Part shown: in pieces, positions 35,361 through 44,731 of the stretch | Layout: each line of letters starts with the position of its first letter | Position numbering within the stretch: the stretch's first letter is position 1 | DNA from: Fictibacillus terranigra | GTDB lineage: Bacteria; Bacillota; Bacilli; Bacillales; Fictibacillaceae | Reading direction: 5' to 3' | Assembly (NCBI RefSeq): GCF_030412265.1 | Contig: NZ_JAUHLN010000003.1 | Location: forward strand, 248,001 to 312,000 | DNA length: 64,000 bases | Notes under the pieces: model-generated | Told to the model about the DNA's origin: nothing | Databases searched by the model: none | What the model saw: the letters and a program-made list of their open reading frames with translations, nothing else | Program-made: the position numbers and the translations under genes

Positions 35361-36551
35361 TTATGCGTAAGAATGCAGTCCGGAAATGACCAGGTTCACC
35401 GCAACCAGGTTGAACATGATGATGACAAAACCGATGACGCAAAGCCAGGCAGACTTTTCGCCATGCCAGCCCCGTGAAAGCCTGAAGTGCAGATAGGCAG
35501 CATAGAACAGGAACGTGATCAGAGCCCAAACCTCCTTTGGATCCCATCCCCAGAACCTTGTCCATGCCTGCTGAGCCCAGATCATCGCAAAAATGAGTGC
35601 GCCAAGTGTAAAGACAGGAAAACCGATGGCCACCGATCGATAGCTGATCTCATCCACAAGATCCGGTTTTAAATTCTTGAGCTTTGGCTGAATGGCTGCC
35701 GCGATCCGTTTTCTTAAGATCAGCCGGATGATGCCATACAGCACACCGCCCGTAAGCAGGGACCAAATGAATGTATTAAATTTCTTTGGCGCTTCTTCAC
35801 CGTTCATCCAGGAAGGAGCGTTCAGAAGCGGTCCGAAGTGATTGTCTGCCTGTGTTCCATTCGGCGGACCGACAAGAGCCGGCACATTATACGTGAGTTC
35901 AGTTTTTTGATCCTTCTTGTCCGTCCAATCAAATTTCGTCTCATAACCAGCAGCAGAAGAGATTGCACTGACAAGCACGAATCCAAGCACACATAAGAGC
36001 AGGTACATGATGATTTCAATCATCTTTGTCTTTTTGGAAGAAACCGTTTGGTCGACCATGCGGATCAGATAGATGAAACCTGCTACAAATGAGATCGACA
36101 AGATCCCTTCTCCGAGTGCTGCAGTTGTTACGTGTATTTTCAGCCAGTCACTTTGAAGGGCTGGAATCAGAGGTGCGATATCTCTCGGGAACATGCTTCC
36201 GTATGCGATGACCAGCAGGGCGATCGGCATCGCAAAAACCCCGAGGGCATTCGTTCTGTAGATGCCATACAACAGAATGAAAGCAAACACCATCATCATT
36301 CCGAAGAACGTTGTAAATTCAAAAAGGTTGCTGACCGGAGCATGGCCGCTCGCGATCCACCGCGTAACGAAATATCCAAGCTGTGAAATAAAGCCCAGGA
36401 TGGAAAGACCATATCCGATTCTCCCCCACTTCCTGGTATAAGCTGCTTTCTCGTTTCCTTTTTTGTCGGAAAGCGACATGGCAAAGACAGCTGTTGCAAT
36501 TAGATAGATAATAAAGGCGATATAAAGCAGATTACTGCTAAGTTCAGCCAT
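35361..36551 (-). CDS. resC: cytochrome c biogenesis protein ResC (CcsA type)
   Basis: Part of the ResB-ResC (system II) haem-handling complex that attaches haem to apocytochromes c outside the membrane. The 396-residue protein has about eight membrane helices and the WWD-type haem motif [22 protein letters not shown] with its conserved Trp residues and His. It follows resB by 19 bases. ResA supplies reduced cysteines and ResB is the partner. Confidence 0.95.
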   Translation of the reverse strand: MAELSSNLLYIAFIIYLIATAVFAMSLSDKKGNEKAAYTRKWGRIGYGLSILGFISQLGYFVTRWIASGHAPVSNLFEFTTFFGMMMVFAFILLYGIYRTNALGVFAMPIALLVIAYGSMFPRDIAPLIPALQSDWLKIHVTTAALGEGILSISFVAGFIYLIRMVDQTVSSKKTKMIEIIMYLLLCVLGFVLVSAISSAAGYETKFDWTDKKDQKTELTYNVPALVGPPNGTQADNHFGPLLNAPSWMNGEEAPKKFNTFIWSLLTGGVLYGIIRLILRKRIAAAIQPKLKNLKPDLVDEISYRSVAIGFPVFTLGALIFAMIWAQQAWTRFWGWDPKEVWALITFLFYAAYLHFRLSRGWHGEKSAWLCVIGFVIIMFNLVAVNLVISGLHSYA

Positions 36552-36570
36552 AATAACCTCCTGTCAGGGC

Positions 36571-38184
36571 TTAAGCGCTTTTTTCATCGCTTTGGTCAAC
36601 AGGCATGACCAGCCCGGATTCCTGTGATATGGCCTGCATTTCTTTTTTCAGGCCAAACCAGTTTTTATTCGTATGGGCAGCGATCCACAATTGCCCGTTT
36701 TTCTGCTGAATCCAAATTCTGCGGTGGTTCCAGTACAGACCCTGAACTACTCCAAGCATGAAGATGATTCCGCCAACGATAATGATTGGAAGTGTTCTGT
36801 CTTTTTTCACGGTTAATGCTGATACGTTTTTCGTTTCGAGTCCGGAGAAAGTCATCTTATACTTGTTCTTTCCGGCCTCGACGTTCTTCCGGATTCCAAT
36901 AAAAGCGGTTTCTCCTTTTGGTGTTTCAGGAGTAAACATCTTAAATACGAATGCAGGATTGTCGGGAACACTGTTTTCTGTTGCAGGCTGGCCGTCTTCA
37001 TCAAGCTTGAAGTTAGGGAAATATTCTATCATTTTCACTTTGTAGCCGTTTCCAAGATTATACTCGGATTTAGGATTAAAGAGATTGATCTTGATTTCTC
37101 CAAAGCTTTTGCCCGTCGATTTCTTTTCAAGCTTCAGGTTCATTCTATGAAACTCGTTCAGCTTGAAATCCACTTGATAGAGGGCATAGTCCCCAAAAGC
37201 AAGCGGCTCGTTCACTTTGATCTTAGCATCTTTGACTTTTTTGAGTTGAGGAGCTTCTCCAACCACATGTGAAGGATCGGCATGATAAAGCGTGACATTG
37301 CTCTGATAGTTCTTCGGCACCTCATTGTTCACCTGATTCAGTGCATTGGAAAACTGCTTGTCCTTTTTATTGTAGAGCTCCATGACGAATTTATGGTTCT
37401 TGGCATAGTACTGGCCTTCATCCGTTTTTGTGCCAGGGATGGCGGCAGTCTCCCCTTCTCTGATCCAGAGGGTCTGATCGGTATACATGCCAGGGAAGAA
37501 ACGGAGCATGGCACCGATCAGGAAGATGATGAGCCCGGTATGGTTTACGTATGGGCCCCATCTGGAAAATCGGTTCTTCTCAGCGAGGATATTGCCGTTG
37601 TCTTCTTTTATTTTGTAGCGCTTTCCCAAGAGAACCTTCTTCACTTGTTCAAATGAGATTCCATGATCTGAAACTGCAAAAAGGCGCTGTCTTTTCATAA
37701 AGCTTTCATGGCGTGTCACCCGCTGGTGCTTTAAGGCCCTGTATAGGGGAACACCCCTGTCAATACTCACAATAATTAAAGAAATACCTAAAGCGGCGAG
37801 CAGCAGTAAAAACCACCAAGACCCGTAAAGATTGTGAAAACCGAGCAGATAGAAGATCTGCCCCGGAGTGCCGTACTCTTGTTTATAATACGTCGTTGGA
37901 TCCACATTGGGAGGTATGTACATTTCCTGCGGAAATATAGTGCCGATCGCAGCCGCTACCAGGATGACAATGATAATTCCAATGCCCACTTTTACAGAAG
38001 AAAAGAAGTTCCAAATCTTATCGATAAAGGTTTTATTGTAGGTCTGTGAACGAACCGCGCTGCCCTCATATCTCATGTTGATGAGCTCTCGCGAATGTTC
38101 GTTGCTTAACGGCTTCCCGCACGATTCACAAATCTCAGTTCCGAACGGATTCTTGTGGCCGCATTCACATTGCATGGTTTTCAA
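36571..38184 (-). CDS. resB: cytochrome c biogenesis protein ResB (Ccs1 type)
   Basis: The 537-residue membrane protein works with ResC to transfer haem. It has a short cytoplasmic zinc-ribbon-like N-terminus (CECGHKNPFGTEICESCGKP, four Cys), three early membrane helices, a large outer domain, and a final helix (about 450-470). The Cys-rich N-terminus is also present in B. subtilis ResB. The start is a TTG at 38184, 7 bases after GGGGTG; the first ATG is 16 bases from that site. It follows resA by 14 bases. Confidence 0.93.
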   Translation of the reverse strand: MKTMQCECGHKNPFGTEICESCGKPLSNEHSRELINMRYEGSAVRSQTYNKTFIDKIWNFFSSVKVGIGIIIVILVAAAIGTIFPQEMYIPPNVDPTTYYKQEYGTPGQIFYLLGFHNLYGSWWFLLLLAALGISLIIVSIDRGVPLYRALKHQRVTRHESFMKRQRLFAVSDHGISFEQVKKVLLGKRYKIKEDNGNILAEKNRFSRWGPYVNHTGLIIFLIGAMLRFFPGMYTDQTLWIREGETAAIPGTKTDEGQYYAKNHKFVMELYNKKDKQFSNALNQVNNEVPKNYQSNVTLYHADPSHVVGEAPQLKKVKDAKIKVNEPLAFGDYALYQVDFKLNEFHRMNLKLEKKSTGKSFGEIKINLFNPKSEYNLGNGYKVKMIEYFPNFKLDEDGQPATENSVPDNPAFVFKMFTPETPKGETAFIGIRKNVEAGKNKYKMTFSGLETKNVSALTVKKDRTLPIIIVGGIIFMLGVVQGLYWNHRRIWIQQKNGQLWIAAHTNKNWFGLKKEMQAISQESGLVMPVDQSDEKSA

Positions 38185-38198
38185 TTTTGCACACCCCG

Positions 38199-38726
38199 TT
38201 ACGGCTTGATTTTTTCCATGTACGTTTTAATTGTTTGATTGGTTAATGATTCACTCGTTTTTTCAATGATGTTTCCATTCTTGTCAACAAGGAATGTTGT
38301 TGGAATGGGACCTATGCCATAAGCTTTCGTCACTTCACGAGAACCATCGAGCGGAATGGGGAAAGACAAATGGAAACGGTCTGCAAAGTTTTTTACAGAA
38401 ACATTGGATTCCCCGACATTGACGGCGAGAATCTCTACTCCTTGTTTCTGATACTTTTTATACTCTTTTTGCATGTACGGCATCTCCCGCTGACAAGGCT
38501 TGCACCATGTTCCCCAGAAGTTCAGGAACACTCCTTTGCCTTTATAGTCTGAAAGCCGGACTTTGTTTCCCTGCAAATCCGTCAGCTCAAAATCGGGTGC
38601 TTTATTTCCCTTTTGCACACTGCCGTTCCTGTCTTGAAACACATTATTATAGAAGGTATAACCGACGGCAATGGCTATGATGGCAAGAAGAATTGAGCGA
38701 AACACCAGTCTTCTTTTCTTTTTCAA
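38199..38726 (-). CDS. resA: thiol-disulfide oxidoreductase ResA
   Basis: Membrane-anchored thioredoxin-like protein that reduces the disulfide of apocytochrome c before haem attachment. The 175-residue protein has an N-terminal membrane anchor (about 10-25) and the active site Cys75-Lys-Pro-Cys78; B. subtilis ResA has CEPC. The cis-Pro segment PIPTTFLVDKNG is present. It is the first gene of the res operon; rluB follows the other way upstream in the same strand order. Confidence 0.95.
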   Translation of the reverse strand: MKKKRRLVFRSILLAIIAIAVGYTFYNNVFQDRNGSVQKGNKAPDFELTDLQGNKVRLSDYKGKGVFLNFWGTWCKPCQREMPYMQKEYKKYQKQGVEILAVNVGESNVSVKNFADRFHLSFPIPLDGSREVTKAYGIGPIPTTFLVDKNGNIIEKTSESLTNQTIKTYMEKIKP

Positions 38727-38778
38727 TTATGACGCCCCCATCTTATATGTTCCCAACTTAACTATAACGCTTGAAATT

Positions 38779-39528
38779 TTATTTATGGCCTCTCTTTTTT
38801 GACGGTTGTGTGACAGCTTGGTTGCGAAGCTGTTTGACTTCATGCGGTGTCAGTTCTCTAAATTCACCGGGATTGAGACCTTTCACATCTAAAAACGCAT
38901 AGCGCTCCCTCTTCAGTTTCATAACCGGATGCCCGATCGCTTCAAACATTCTTCTGACTTGCCGGTTTCTTCCTTCATGGATGATCAACTCAATAATAGA
39001 GGTTTGTTTCTTTCTGTCCCCTGAGATGAACTTCACTTTTGCAGGCGCTGTCTTTCCATCCTCAAGCATGACACCTTTTTCCATTTTTTTCAGCACTTCG
39101 CGTTCAGGAATTCCTTTAACTTTGGCGATATATGATTTGTCCACCTTGTATTTGGGATGCATCAGTTCATTGGCGAATGCTCCGTCATTGGTCATGATCA
39201 ATACACCAGATGTGTCATAATCCAAACGGCCGACAGGAAAAATGCGCTCCTCTACGATATCCTGAAAATAATCGGTTACGACTTTTCTTCCTTTATCATC
39301 TGAAACAGCGGTAATGACACCAGATGGCTTGTACAGCAGAAAATACACCGGTGCCTCCCTTTCTATCTGCACTCCATTCACTTCAATGCGGTCCTTTGCG
39401 GTAACCTTCGTGCCAAGCTCCTGCACAACGGATCCGTTGACTTTAACTTTTCCTTCCAATATCAACTCTTCAGCTTTACGCCTTGATGTAATTCCGCTCT
39501 GGGCAATTACCTTTTGTAAACGTTCCAT
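38779..39528 (-). CDS. rluB: ribosomal large subunit pseudouridine synthase RluB
   Basis: Converts a uridine in helix 89/93 region of 23S rRNA to pseudouridine. The 249-residue protein has an N-terminal S4 RNA-binding domain (MERLQKVIAQSGITSRRKAEELI) and the RsuA/RluB catalytic domain with GRLDYDTSGVLIMTNDG (catalytic Asp), HEGRNRQVRRMFEAIGHPV. A basic tail ends the protein. It lies between spmB and resA as in B. subtilis (ypuL). Confidence 0.95.
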   Translation of the reverse strand: MERLQKVIAQSGITSRRKAEELILEGKVKVNGSVVQELGTKVTAKDRIEVNGVQIEREAPVYFLLYKPSGVITAVSDDKGRKVVTDYFQDIVEERIFPVGRLDYDTSGVLIMTNDGAFANELMHPKYKVDKSYIAKVKGIPEREVLKKMEKGVMLEDGKTAPAKVKFISGDRKKQTSIIELIIHEGRNRQVRRMFEAIGHPVMKLKRERYAFLDVKGLNPGEFRELTPHEVKQLRNQAVTQPSKKRGHK

Positions 39529-39597
39529 GATTTCACCTCATTTAACATCATACTCTGTACATCTTTATTTCTCAAGTTGAGCTTTGACATCTTCTTG

Positions 39598-39634
39598 ACA
39601 CAAAAACACACCGAACCATGAAGATTCGGTGTGT
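39598..39634 (-). terminator. intrinsic terminator after spmB
   Basis: Perfect stem ACACACCGAA/TTCGGTGTGT at 39606-39634, followed on the minus strand by TTTTTGTGTC. It ends dacB-spmA-spmB directly behind the spmB stop. Confidence 0.85.
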
Positions 39635-39635
39635 T

Positions 39636-40166
39636 CTATGAAAATACGATGGTAACGACGACAATGGATGCAATAAATCCCACCAAGTCGGCAAGGAGTC
39701 CAACCTTCAGCGCGTATCCCATCTTGCGGATGCCAACAGCACCAAAGTAGACCGTCAATACGTAGAACGTCGTATCCGTGCTTCCTTGAATGGTAGAAGC
39801 CAGCCTGCCAATGAATGAATCAGGCCCATGCGAAGCAATAAGGTCAGAGGTCATGCCTAGCGCTCCGCTTCCAGAGATTGTGCGCATCAGCCCAAGCGGC
39901 ACTACTTCACCGGGCACGTGTATCAAGTCAAATATCGGTTTGCCGAAGTCCAACAGCAGATCAAGAGCACCTGAGGCTCGAAACACAGAGATGGAAACAA
40001 GCATCCCCACCAGGTAAGGAATCATGGAGACCGCAAGAGAGAAACCTTCTTTGCCTCCTTCCACAAACGCTTCATAGGTCGGTACTTTTTTCACTGTTCC
40101 ATACAGCAGGATTAAACCGATTAAAAAAGGGATAAACCAGATGGAAAATGAATTTATGAAACTCAT
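39636..40166 (-). CDS. spmB: spore maturation protein SpmB
   Basis: Membrane protein needed for full dehydration of the spore core. The 176-residue protein has about five hydrophobic segments and the family segment ISGSGALGMTSDLIASHGPDSFIGRLASTIQGSTDTTFY shared with nucleoside-recognition (Gate) proteins. It starts 3 bases after spmA, forming the dacB-spmA-spmB operon known in B. subtilis, made in the mother cell. Molecular activity is not known. Confidence 0.95.
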   Translation of the reverse strand: MSFINSFSIWFIPFLIGLILLYGTVKKVPTYEAFVEGGKEGFSLAVSMIPYLVGMLVSISVFRASGALDLLLDFGKPIFDLIHVPGEVVPLGLMRTISGSGALGMTSDLIASHGPDSFIGRLASTIQGSTDTTFYVLTVYFGAVGIRKMGYALKVGLLADLVGFIASIVVVTIVFS

Positions 40167-40169
40167 AAT

Positions 40170-40763
40170 CTACTTTTTCCCCTTCCTGATCGACCGATAA
40201 TAGAAAAAACGGTCAATACAAAGTGCAAACACCGTTGAGACGGCAGTAGCCAGCAGTGTTGTACCTACAATGTCTGTTGGATTGGAGGATCCATAATTCA
40301 TTCTGATCGCAATAATAGTTGTAGGAATTAACGTGATGCTCGACGTGTTGATGGCGAGAAGAGTAATCATCGACCGGCTCGCTTCATTCTTTCCCCCGTT
40401 CAATTTCTTAAGCTGTTCCATCGCTTTAATTCCCATAGGTGTCGCTGCGTTCCCCAGACCAAAGAGATTTGCTACCATGTTGGATAATATATATCCAAGT
40501 GCCGGATGGCCCTCTGGAACATCAGGGAAAAGCCGTTTGACGAGAGGGCGGAAGAGAAGGGCGAGCATTTCAAGGAGACCGCCCTTTTCCGCAATTTTCA
40601 TAAGCCCTAGCCAAAAAACAAGGATACTGACCATTCCGAGGCTGATGGTTACCGCTTCCTGAGCGCTTTTAAACACAGCAGCATTCACTTTATCCACGTT
40701 TCCAGTCAGCATGGCGACAATAAATCCAATCACCATCATTCCTACCCAAATATAATTAACCAT
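40170..40763 (-). CDS. spmA: spore maturation protein SpmA
   Basis: Partner of SpmB in core dehydration. The 197-residue membrane protein has the Gate-domain segment NMVANLFGLGNAATPMGIKAMEQL and LLAINTSSITLIPTTIIAIR. The ATG at 40763 has AGGTG 6 bases upstream; a GTG at 40772 falls in the Shine-Dalgarno. It overlaps the dacB stop by 8 bases, so translation is coupled. Length is close to B. subtilis SpmA (196). Confidence 0.95.
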   Translation of the reverse strand: MVNYIWVGMMVIGFIVAMLTGNVDKVNAAVFKSAQEAVTISLGMVSILVFWLGLMKIAEKGGLLEMLALLFRPLVKRLFPDVPEGHPALGYILSNMVANLFGLGNAATPMGIKAMEQLKKLNGGKNEASRSMITLLAINTSSITLIPTTIIAIRMNYGSSNPTDIVGTTLLATAVSTVFALCIDRFFYYRSIRKGKK

Positions 40764-41928
40764 GTCTTGCACCTGAGGTGATGGAGAATAGGAAAGCCAC
40801 CATATCTTTTAACACACTCCAGAAGCTCTTGCTGTCTTCCTTCACCAAACCTTTTCCCTCATAATACAGAGGCATGTCTGCAATCATCGTGTCCCCCAGC
40901 ATCACTTTCATTTTGCCAATCGGTTTAGGAACCGCCCCATCCTTCCATTTTCCGCCTTTTGGAGGCTGATACAGGGTGACAGATTTCTGAATTTGTTTTT
41001 TCTCGGTTTTCATCAGTGGATAACGAAGATCTCTTGAGGCTTCAATCTTATTTTTATAGGCTTTCAGCTTGATTCCGCCCACTACCCCTTTTTTTACCAC
41101 TCTGACCAGATCGAACGATTGAAATCCCCAATTGAACATTGCCGCATGATCATCCCAGTCGTTTGGATCGTTCAGTGTTACAGCGATCAGCCCCATTCCA
41201 TCTTTCTTGGCCGTTGATACGAGCGTCCGTTTTGCAAGCTTCGTATAGCCCGTTTTTCCTCCCGTAGAATAAGGATACCGTTTTAGCATTTTATTCTTAT
41301 TGCGCCAGACGCGGTCCCATTTTTCACCTTCTTGCGGCGAACGGTAGATTTCCGAGGCTGAAATCTCTGTAAACTGCGGATTCTCCATCGCATAACGTGT
41401 GAGCACCGCCATGTCGTAAGCGGTGGAATAATGGTCATCATGATCATCCAGCCCATGAGGGTTGCGGAACAGCGTGTTCTTCATCCCGATCTCCTGTGCT
41501 TTTTGATTCATCATATATACGAAGCCGTCGAGGCTGCCTCCGACATATTCAGCGATGGCCACTGCTGAATCATTTCCCGAACGAAGCATGAGACCGTATA
41601 TGAGATCTTTCAGGGGAATGCGCTCACCAGGCTTTAAATAAAGCGATGAGCCTTCCGTTTTCGTCGCTCTATCACTAACCTTCACCCGGTCCTGAAGTTT
41701 TCCGGACTCGATGGCAAGGATAGCAGTCATGATCTTCGTAATGCTTGCGATCCTCATTTGCCGGTGTTCGTTTCTTGCATATAGAATCCTGCCTGAATCC
41801 TGATCCATAAGGATGGCAGCCCTCGCTGAAACACCAGGCCCGTCCGCATGAGCGGCAAATGGTGTACAAACAAAGGCCAAGATGGCTATTAGTATCGGCA
41901 ATATCCATTTTTTCGTTGTATAGAGCAT
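40756..41928 (-). CDS. dacB: D-alanyl-D-alanine carboxypeptidase DacB (PBP5*), sporulation
   Basis: Trims D-Ala from cortex stem peptides and so sets cortex cross-linking; acts in the mother cell. The 390-residue precursor has a signal peptide and the penicillin-binding motifs Ser62-x-x-Lys65 in ASITKIM, SGN in RSGNDSA and KTG in GGKTGYTK. A C-terminal domain and amphipathic tail follow. Start ATG 41928 follows AAGGACGGGA; the longer reading has no ribosome site. First gene of dacB-spmA-spmB. No convincing SigE promoter was found. Confidence 0.94.
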   Translation of the reverse strand: MLYTTKKWILPILIAILAFVCTPFAAHADGPGVSARAAILMDQDSGRILYARNEHRQMRIASITKIMTAILAIESGKLQDRVKVSDRATKTEGSSLYLKPGERIPLKDLIYGLMLRSGNDSAVAIAEYVGGSLDGFVYMMNQKAQEIGMKNTLFRNPHGLDDHDDHYSTAYDMAVLTRYAMENPQFTEISASEIYRSPQEGEKWDRVWRNKNKMLKRYPYSTGGKTGYTKLAKRTLVSTAKKDGMGLIAVTLNDPNDWDDHAAMFNWGFQSFDLVRVVKKGVVGGIKLKAYKNKIEASRDLRYPLMKTEKKQIQKSVTLYQPPKGGKWKDGAVPKPIGKMKVMLGDTMIADMPLYYEGKGLVKEDSKSFWSVLKDMVAFLFSITSGARHG

Positions 41929-42002
41929 ATGTATCCCGTCCTTAGTTGTTTTGTACAAGTTTATGCAAAAACAGGACGGTTATGATGGTAAATTATATCC
42001 AA

Positions 42003-42557
42003 TTATGTTTTATCACTTGGAATGAACCTTTGTTTCCGGCCAAACCGCTGACTGTAATCGGTTGCTTCCTTAAGAGCTCTTTCTTCTGCCGGAATGCGGA
42101 CAGAAAGGATCAATGCATTCAAAACAAGAAAAAGAAAGGCTGTGAAATAGGCCTGGAAAACAAGCGGTATCGTAATGATCTCAAGGGTTACAATACAATA
42201 GTTTGGATGTCTGATATATTTGTATGGCCCTCTTGCCACCACTTGTGCCCCGGGTAGTATAATAATCTTTGTGTTCCAATACATTCCCAGCGTTGTCAGG
42301 CACCAAACACGGGCAAGCTGTGCCAGTAAAAAGACGGAGAAGGGAATCCACCACCATGCAGCGGGCTCTTTATGGAAAAGAGTGACTTCCATAAACAATG
42401 AAACAAAAAAAGAAGCATGGATCATGACCATCCATTTGTAATGTCGCTGCCCTGCCTCAACTGCTCCTTTGGAAAGCATCAGCTTTTCATTCCTCCTGGC
42501 TATGAAGAGCTCTCCCAGCCTTTGAAGAATGAGCATACCGAGAAAAAGAAAAAACAT
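42003..42557 (-). CDS. bpsB: isoprenylcysteine methyltransferase-family O-methyltransferase BpsB (YpbQ)
   Basis: The 184-residue membrane protein belongs to the ICMT family: several hydrophobic helices and the SAM-binding motif GPYKYIRHPNYCIVTLE near residues 111-127, with a late EERAL. In B. subtilis YpbQ (BpsB) methylates the alkylpyrones made by BpsA. It follows bpsA by 12 bases, which supports the same job here. Downstream dacB is a separate unit. Start ATG 42557. Confidence 0.88.
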   Translation of the reverse strand: MFFLFLGMLILQRLGELFIARRNEKLMLSKGAVEAGQRHYKWMVMIHASFFVSLFMEVTLFHKEPAAWWWIPFSVFLLAQLARVWCLTTLGMYWNTKIIILPGAQVVARGPYKYIRHPNYCIVTLEIITIPLVFQAYFTAFLFLVLNALILSVRIPAEERALKEATDYSQRFGRKQRFIPSDKT

Positions 42558-42569
42558 AGCATCTCCCCC

Positions 42570-43658
42570 TTACGACCATTGAATATACAGCAGTTCAGAA
42601 GAAAAACCAGGTCCCAGTGCAGCCATCAGTCCGGTTTCACCCTTATCCGGCATTCTTGCCATAAACCGTTCCATGACATAAAACACCGTAGCGGACGACA
42701 TATTGCCAAATTCCCTGAGCACCGCTTTGGATATCGCCGTCTTCTCCGGCCGCATCTCCAGTGCATCCAAATAGGCGTCCAATACTTTTTTACCTCCGGG
42801 ATGAGCGATAAAGTGCTGTATGTCTCGTCCGGATAAATTGTTATTTTCGAGAAACTCATCTACATTCGGTTTAAGCCATTCCCGTATGATATTTGGAATG
42901 TCCCGTGAAAACACAACGTATAGCCCGTTGTCTTTCACATCCCATCCCATCACATCTTCGGAGTTTGGCATAAGGGTTGACATTGTATCCTTCACCTCGG
43001 GAATCGACAGAAGGGCTGAAGCTTCTGCCACATCAGATTCATCTCCGCAAAGAAGCGCACATCCCACGCCATCTGAAAAGAGTGATGTCCCGACAAGGTT
43101 GCTCTTACTGTGATCATCGTGCTGAAACGTTAAACTGCAAAGCTCCACACTAAGAACGAGAACGCTTGCTTTTGGATACGCACGGCAATAGTCATATGCC
43201 CTTGAAAAACCGGCAGCCCCTCCTGCACAGCCAAGCCCCCAGATCGGCACCCGTTTTGTATGCGGCGAGAATGGGAGCTCGTTCATGATTCTCGCCTCAA
43301 TGCTCGGTGTAGAAAACCCTGAACTGGAAATAAAGAAAATCGCATCAATTTCCTGGAAATCGACTTTACGCTTCAAAAATGGGGAATCCTGCAGGCATTT
43401 ACTAATTGCCCTGCTCCCATACTTCGTTGAAGTCTCAATGTAAATATCGTTTTTCTCCTGAAGAGTATGTGTTTCCTTGAACCATTCCAGCGGTTTTGTG
43501 AAATGCCTTGTCTCAATTTCTCCGTTGTGAAATACTTTTAAAAGTCTCTCAATATCTTTAAACGACGAAGAAAATAACCCTCGTGCAAATTCGAGAGCCT
43601 GCTCCTGTTTCAGCTTATGTGGAAGATTAGTGGTTTGGACGGATACTATTTTGGGCAT
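42570..43658 (-). CDS. bpsA: type III polyketide synthase BpsA (chalcone-synthase family)
   Basis: Condenses long-chain acyl-CoA with malonyl units into alkylpyrones. The 362-residue protein has the catalytic triad of the thiolase fold: Cys144 in WGLGCAGGAAGFSRA, His in FIAHPGGKKVLDA and Asn in EFGNMSSATVFY. The start is the ATG at 43658 with GGAGG 7 bases before it; upstream in-frame sequence has no ribosome site. It forms the bpsA-bpsB pair known in B. subtilis. The lipid product and its use are not shown by the sequence. Confidence 0.93.
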   Translation of the reverse strand: MPKIVSVQTTNLPHKLKQEQALEFARGLFSSSFKDIERLLKVFHNGEIETRHFTKPLEWFKETHTLQEKNDIYIETSTKYGSRAISKCLQDSPFLKRKVDFQEIDAIFFISSSGFSTPSIEARIMNELPFSPHTKRVPIWGLGCAGGAAGFSRAYDYCRAYPKASVLVLSVELCSLTFQHDDHSKSNLVGTSLFSDGVGCALLCGDESDVAEASALLSIPEVKDTMSTLMPNSEDVMGWDVKDNGLYVVFSRDIPNIIREWLKPNVDEFLENNNLSGRDIQHFIAHPGGKKVLDAYLDALEMRPEKTAISKAVLREFGNMSSATVFYVMERFMARMPDKGETGLMAALGPGFSSELLYIQWS

Positions 43659-43732
43659 GTTTGAACCTCCGTATAGGTTGTTATATAAGTTTTCCCTCTT
43701 TACACCCGTTTTACGCCAGTATTTGCAGCCAC

Positions 43733-43756
43733 AAAAAAAGTCTCCCGAAAGGAGAC
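43733..43756 (-). terminator. terminator after the 120-residue gene
   Basis: Stem GTCTCC/GGAGAC with loop CGAAA or TTTCG at 43740-43756, followed on the minus strand by TTTTTTTGTGG. Confidence 0.82.
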
Positions 43757-43762
43757 GCTTTT

Positions 43763-44125
43763 TCAACGGTGCTTCGCTTTTTTCCAGATTTCTTTTAATT
43801 CCATCCAGTCCATGTTCTGAAAAAGAGACCGAAAGTTTTCTTCATTGTTCATGTAAATCCTTCTTCGTTTTTGGGCTTCCTTTAACTGAAGCAAGGCTGC
43901 AAGTGCTGCGATGTCTTTGATCATCAGCTGTTCTCCGTTCTCTGTGGCCAATTGTTCGGAGATGAGAGGCTGAAGCCGTTCTTCAAAATATTTCACATAC
44001 AGCAGCTTAAGATTCCTTTCGTTTCCATCCTGTTCATAGACTACCTCTGAACGGTTAAAGAATTCTTCTGGCGAGTTTGGCTTTTCCTTCACCAGCTCAT
44101 AGCCGGTACATGCTTTAATTTTCAA
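43763..44125 (-). CDS. uncharacterised 120-residue protein after scpB
   Basis: Starts at a TTG at 44125, 9 bases after AGGAG, and follows scpB by 21 bases, so probably in the scpA-scpB unit. The protein is soluble and highly charged, with a helical middle (KDIAALAALLQLKEAQKRRRIY) and a Trp-rich end (NMDWMELKEIWKKAKHR). B. subtilis has ypuI (DUF3907, about 179 residues) at this place, but I do not see a clear match. Family unknown. Confidence 0.6.
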   Translation of the reverse strand: MKIKACTGYELVKEKPNSPEEFFNRSEVVYEQDGNERNLKLLYVKYFEERLQPLISEQLATENGEQLMIKDIAALAALLQLKEAQKRRRIYMNNEENFRSLFQNMDWMELKEIWKKAKHR

Positions 44126-44146
44126 AGCATTCAGCTCCTGTCCTCT

Positions 44147-44731
44147 TTATTCCATCGTCTCTTGAAACTTTGAAAAAAACAGATCCGCTTCCTCTTCGAT
44201 GGACTGATCGTTCACCTGTTCAGGCAGCGGAGGAAGTTCCTGTAATGATTTTAGGCCGAAATGCTCCAAAAAGTTTTTAGTTGTTCCATAAAGAATGGCC
44301 CGCCCGGTTCCTTCTGCACGGCCTGTTTCAGTGATAAGGCCTTTTGTGGAGAGCGTCTGCAGCGGCTTTTCGGTCTTCACTCCTCTGACCTCCTCAATCT
44401 CAGCCCGTGTAATCGGCTGTTTATAGGCGATGATGGCAAGAGTTTCCAAAGCAGCCTGAGATAGACTGGCGTGGGAGGGAGCAGACACAAGCCGTTCATA
44501 ATAAGCTGCATGCTCTCGCTTTGTGACAAACTGGAAGGATCCGGCGATCTCTATGATTTCCATGCCTCTCTCTTCAGATTTGTAGCTCTGGATCAGCTCA
44601 ACAAGCAGTTCTTCGACCGAAGCCACGGTGATCTGCAGAACGTCGGCGATCTGCTTTTTGTCAATGCCCTCCTCTCCTGATACAAATATTAGTCCCTCAA
44701 TGACTGCTTTATGTTCTGCTGATCGACTCAA
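44147..44731 (-). CDS. scpB: chromosome segregation and condensation protein ScpB
   Basis: Kleisin-associated subunit of the SMC-ScpAB condensin complex. The 194-residue protein has two winged-helix domains. The family segments AALETLAIIAYKQPITRAEIEEVRGV and LITETGRAEGTGRAILYGTT are intact, and an acidic tail ends it. Overlap with scpA by 4 bases (ATGA) shows coupled translation. Confidence 0.96.
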   Translation of the reverse strand: MSRSAEHKAVIEGLIFVSGEEGIDKKQIADVLQITVASVEELLVELIQSYKSEERGMEIIEIAGSFQFVTKREHAAYYERLVSAPSHASLSQAALETLAIIAYKQPITRAEIEEVRGVKTEKPLQTLSTKGLITETGRAEGTGRAILYGTTKNFLEHFGLKSLQELPPLPEQVNDQSIEEEADLFFSKFQETME

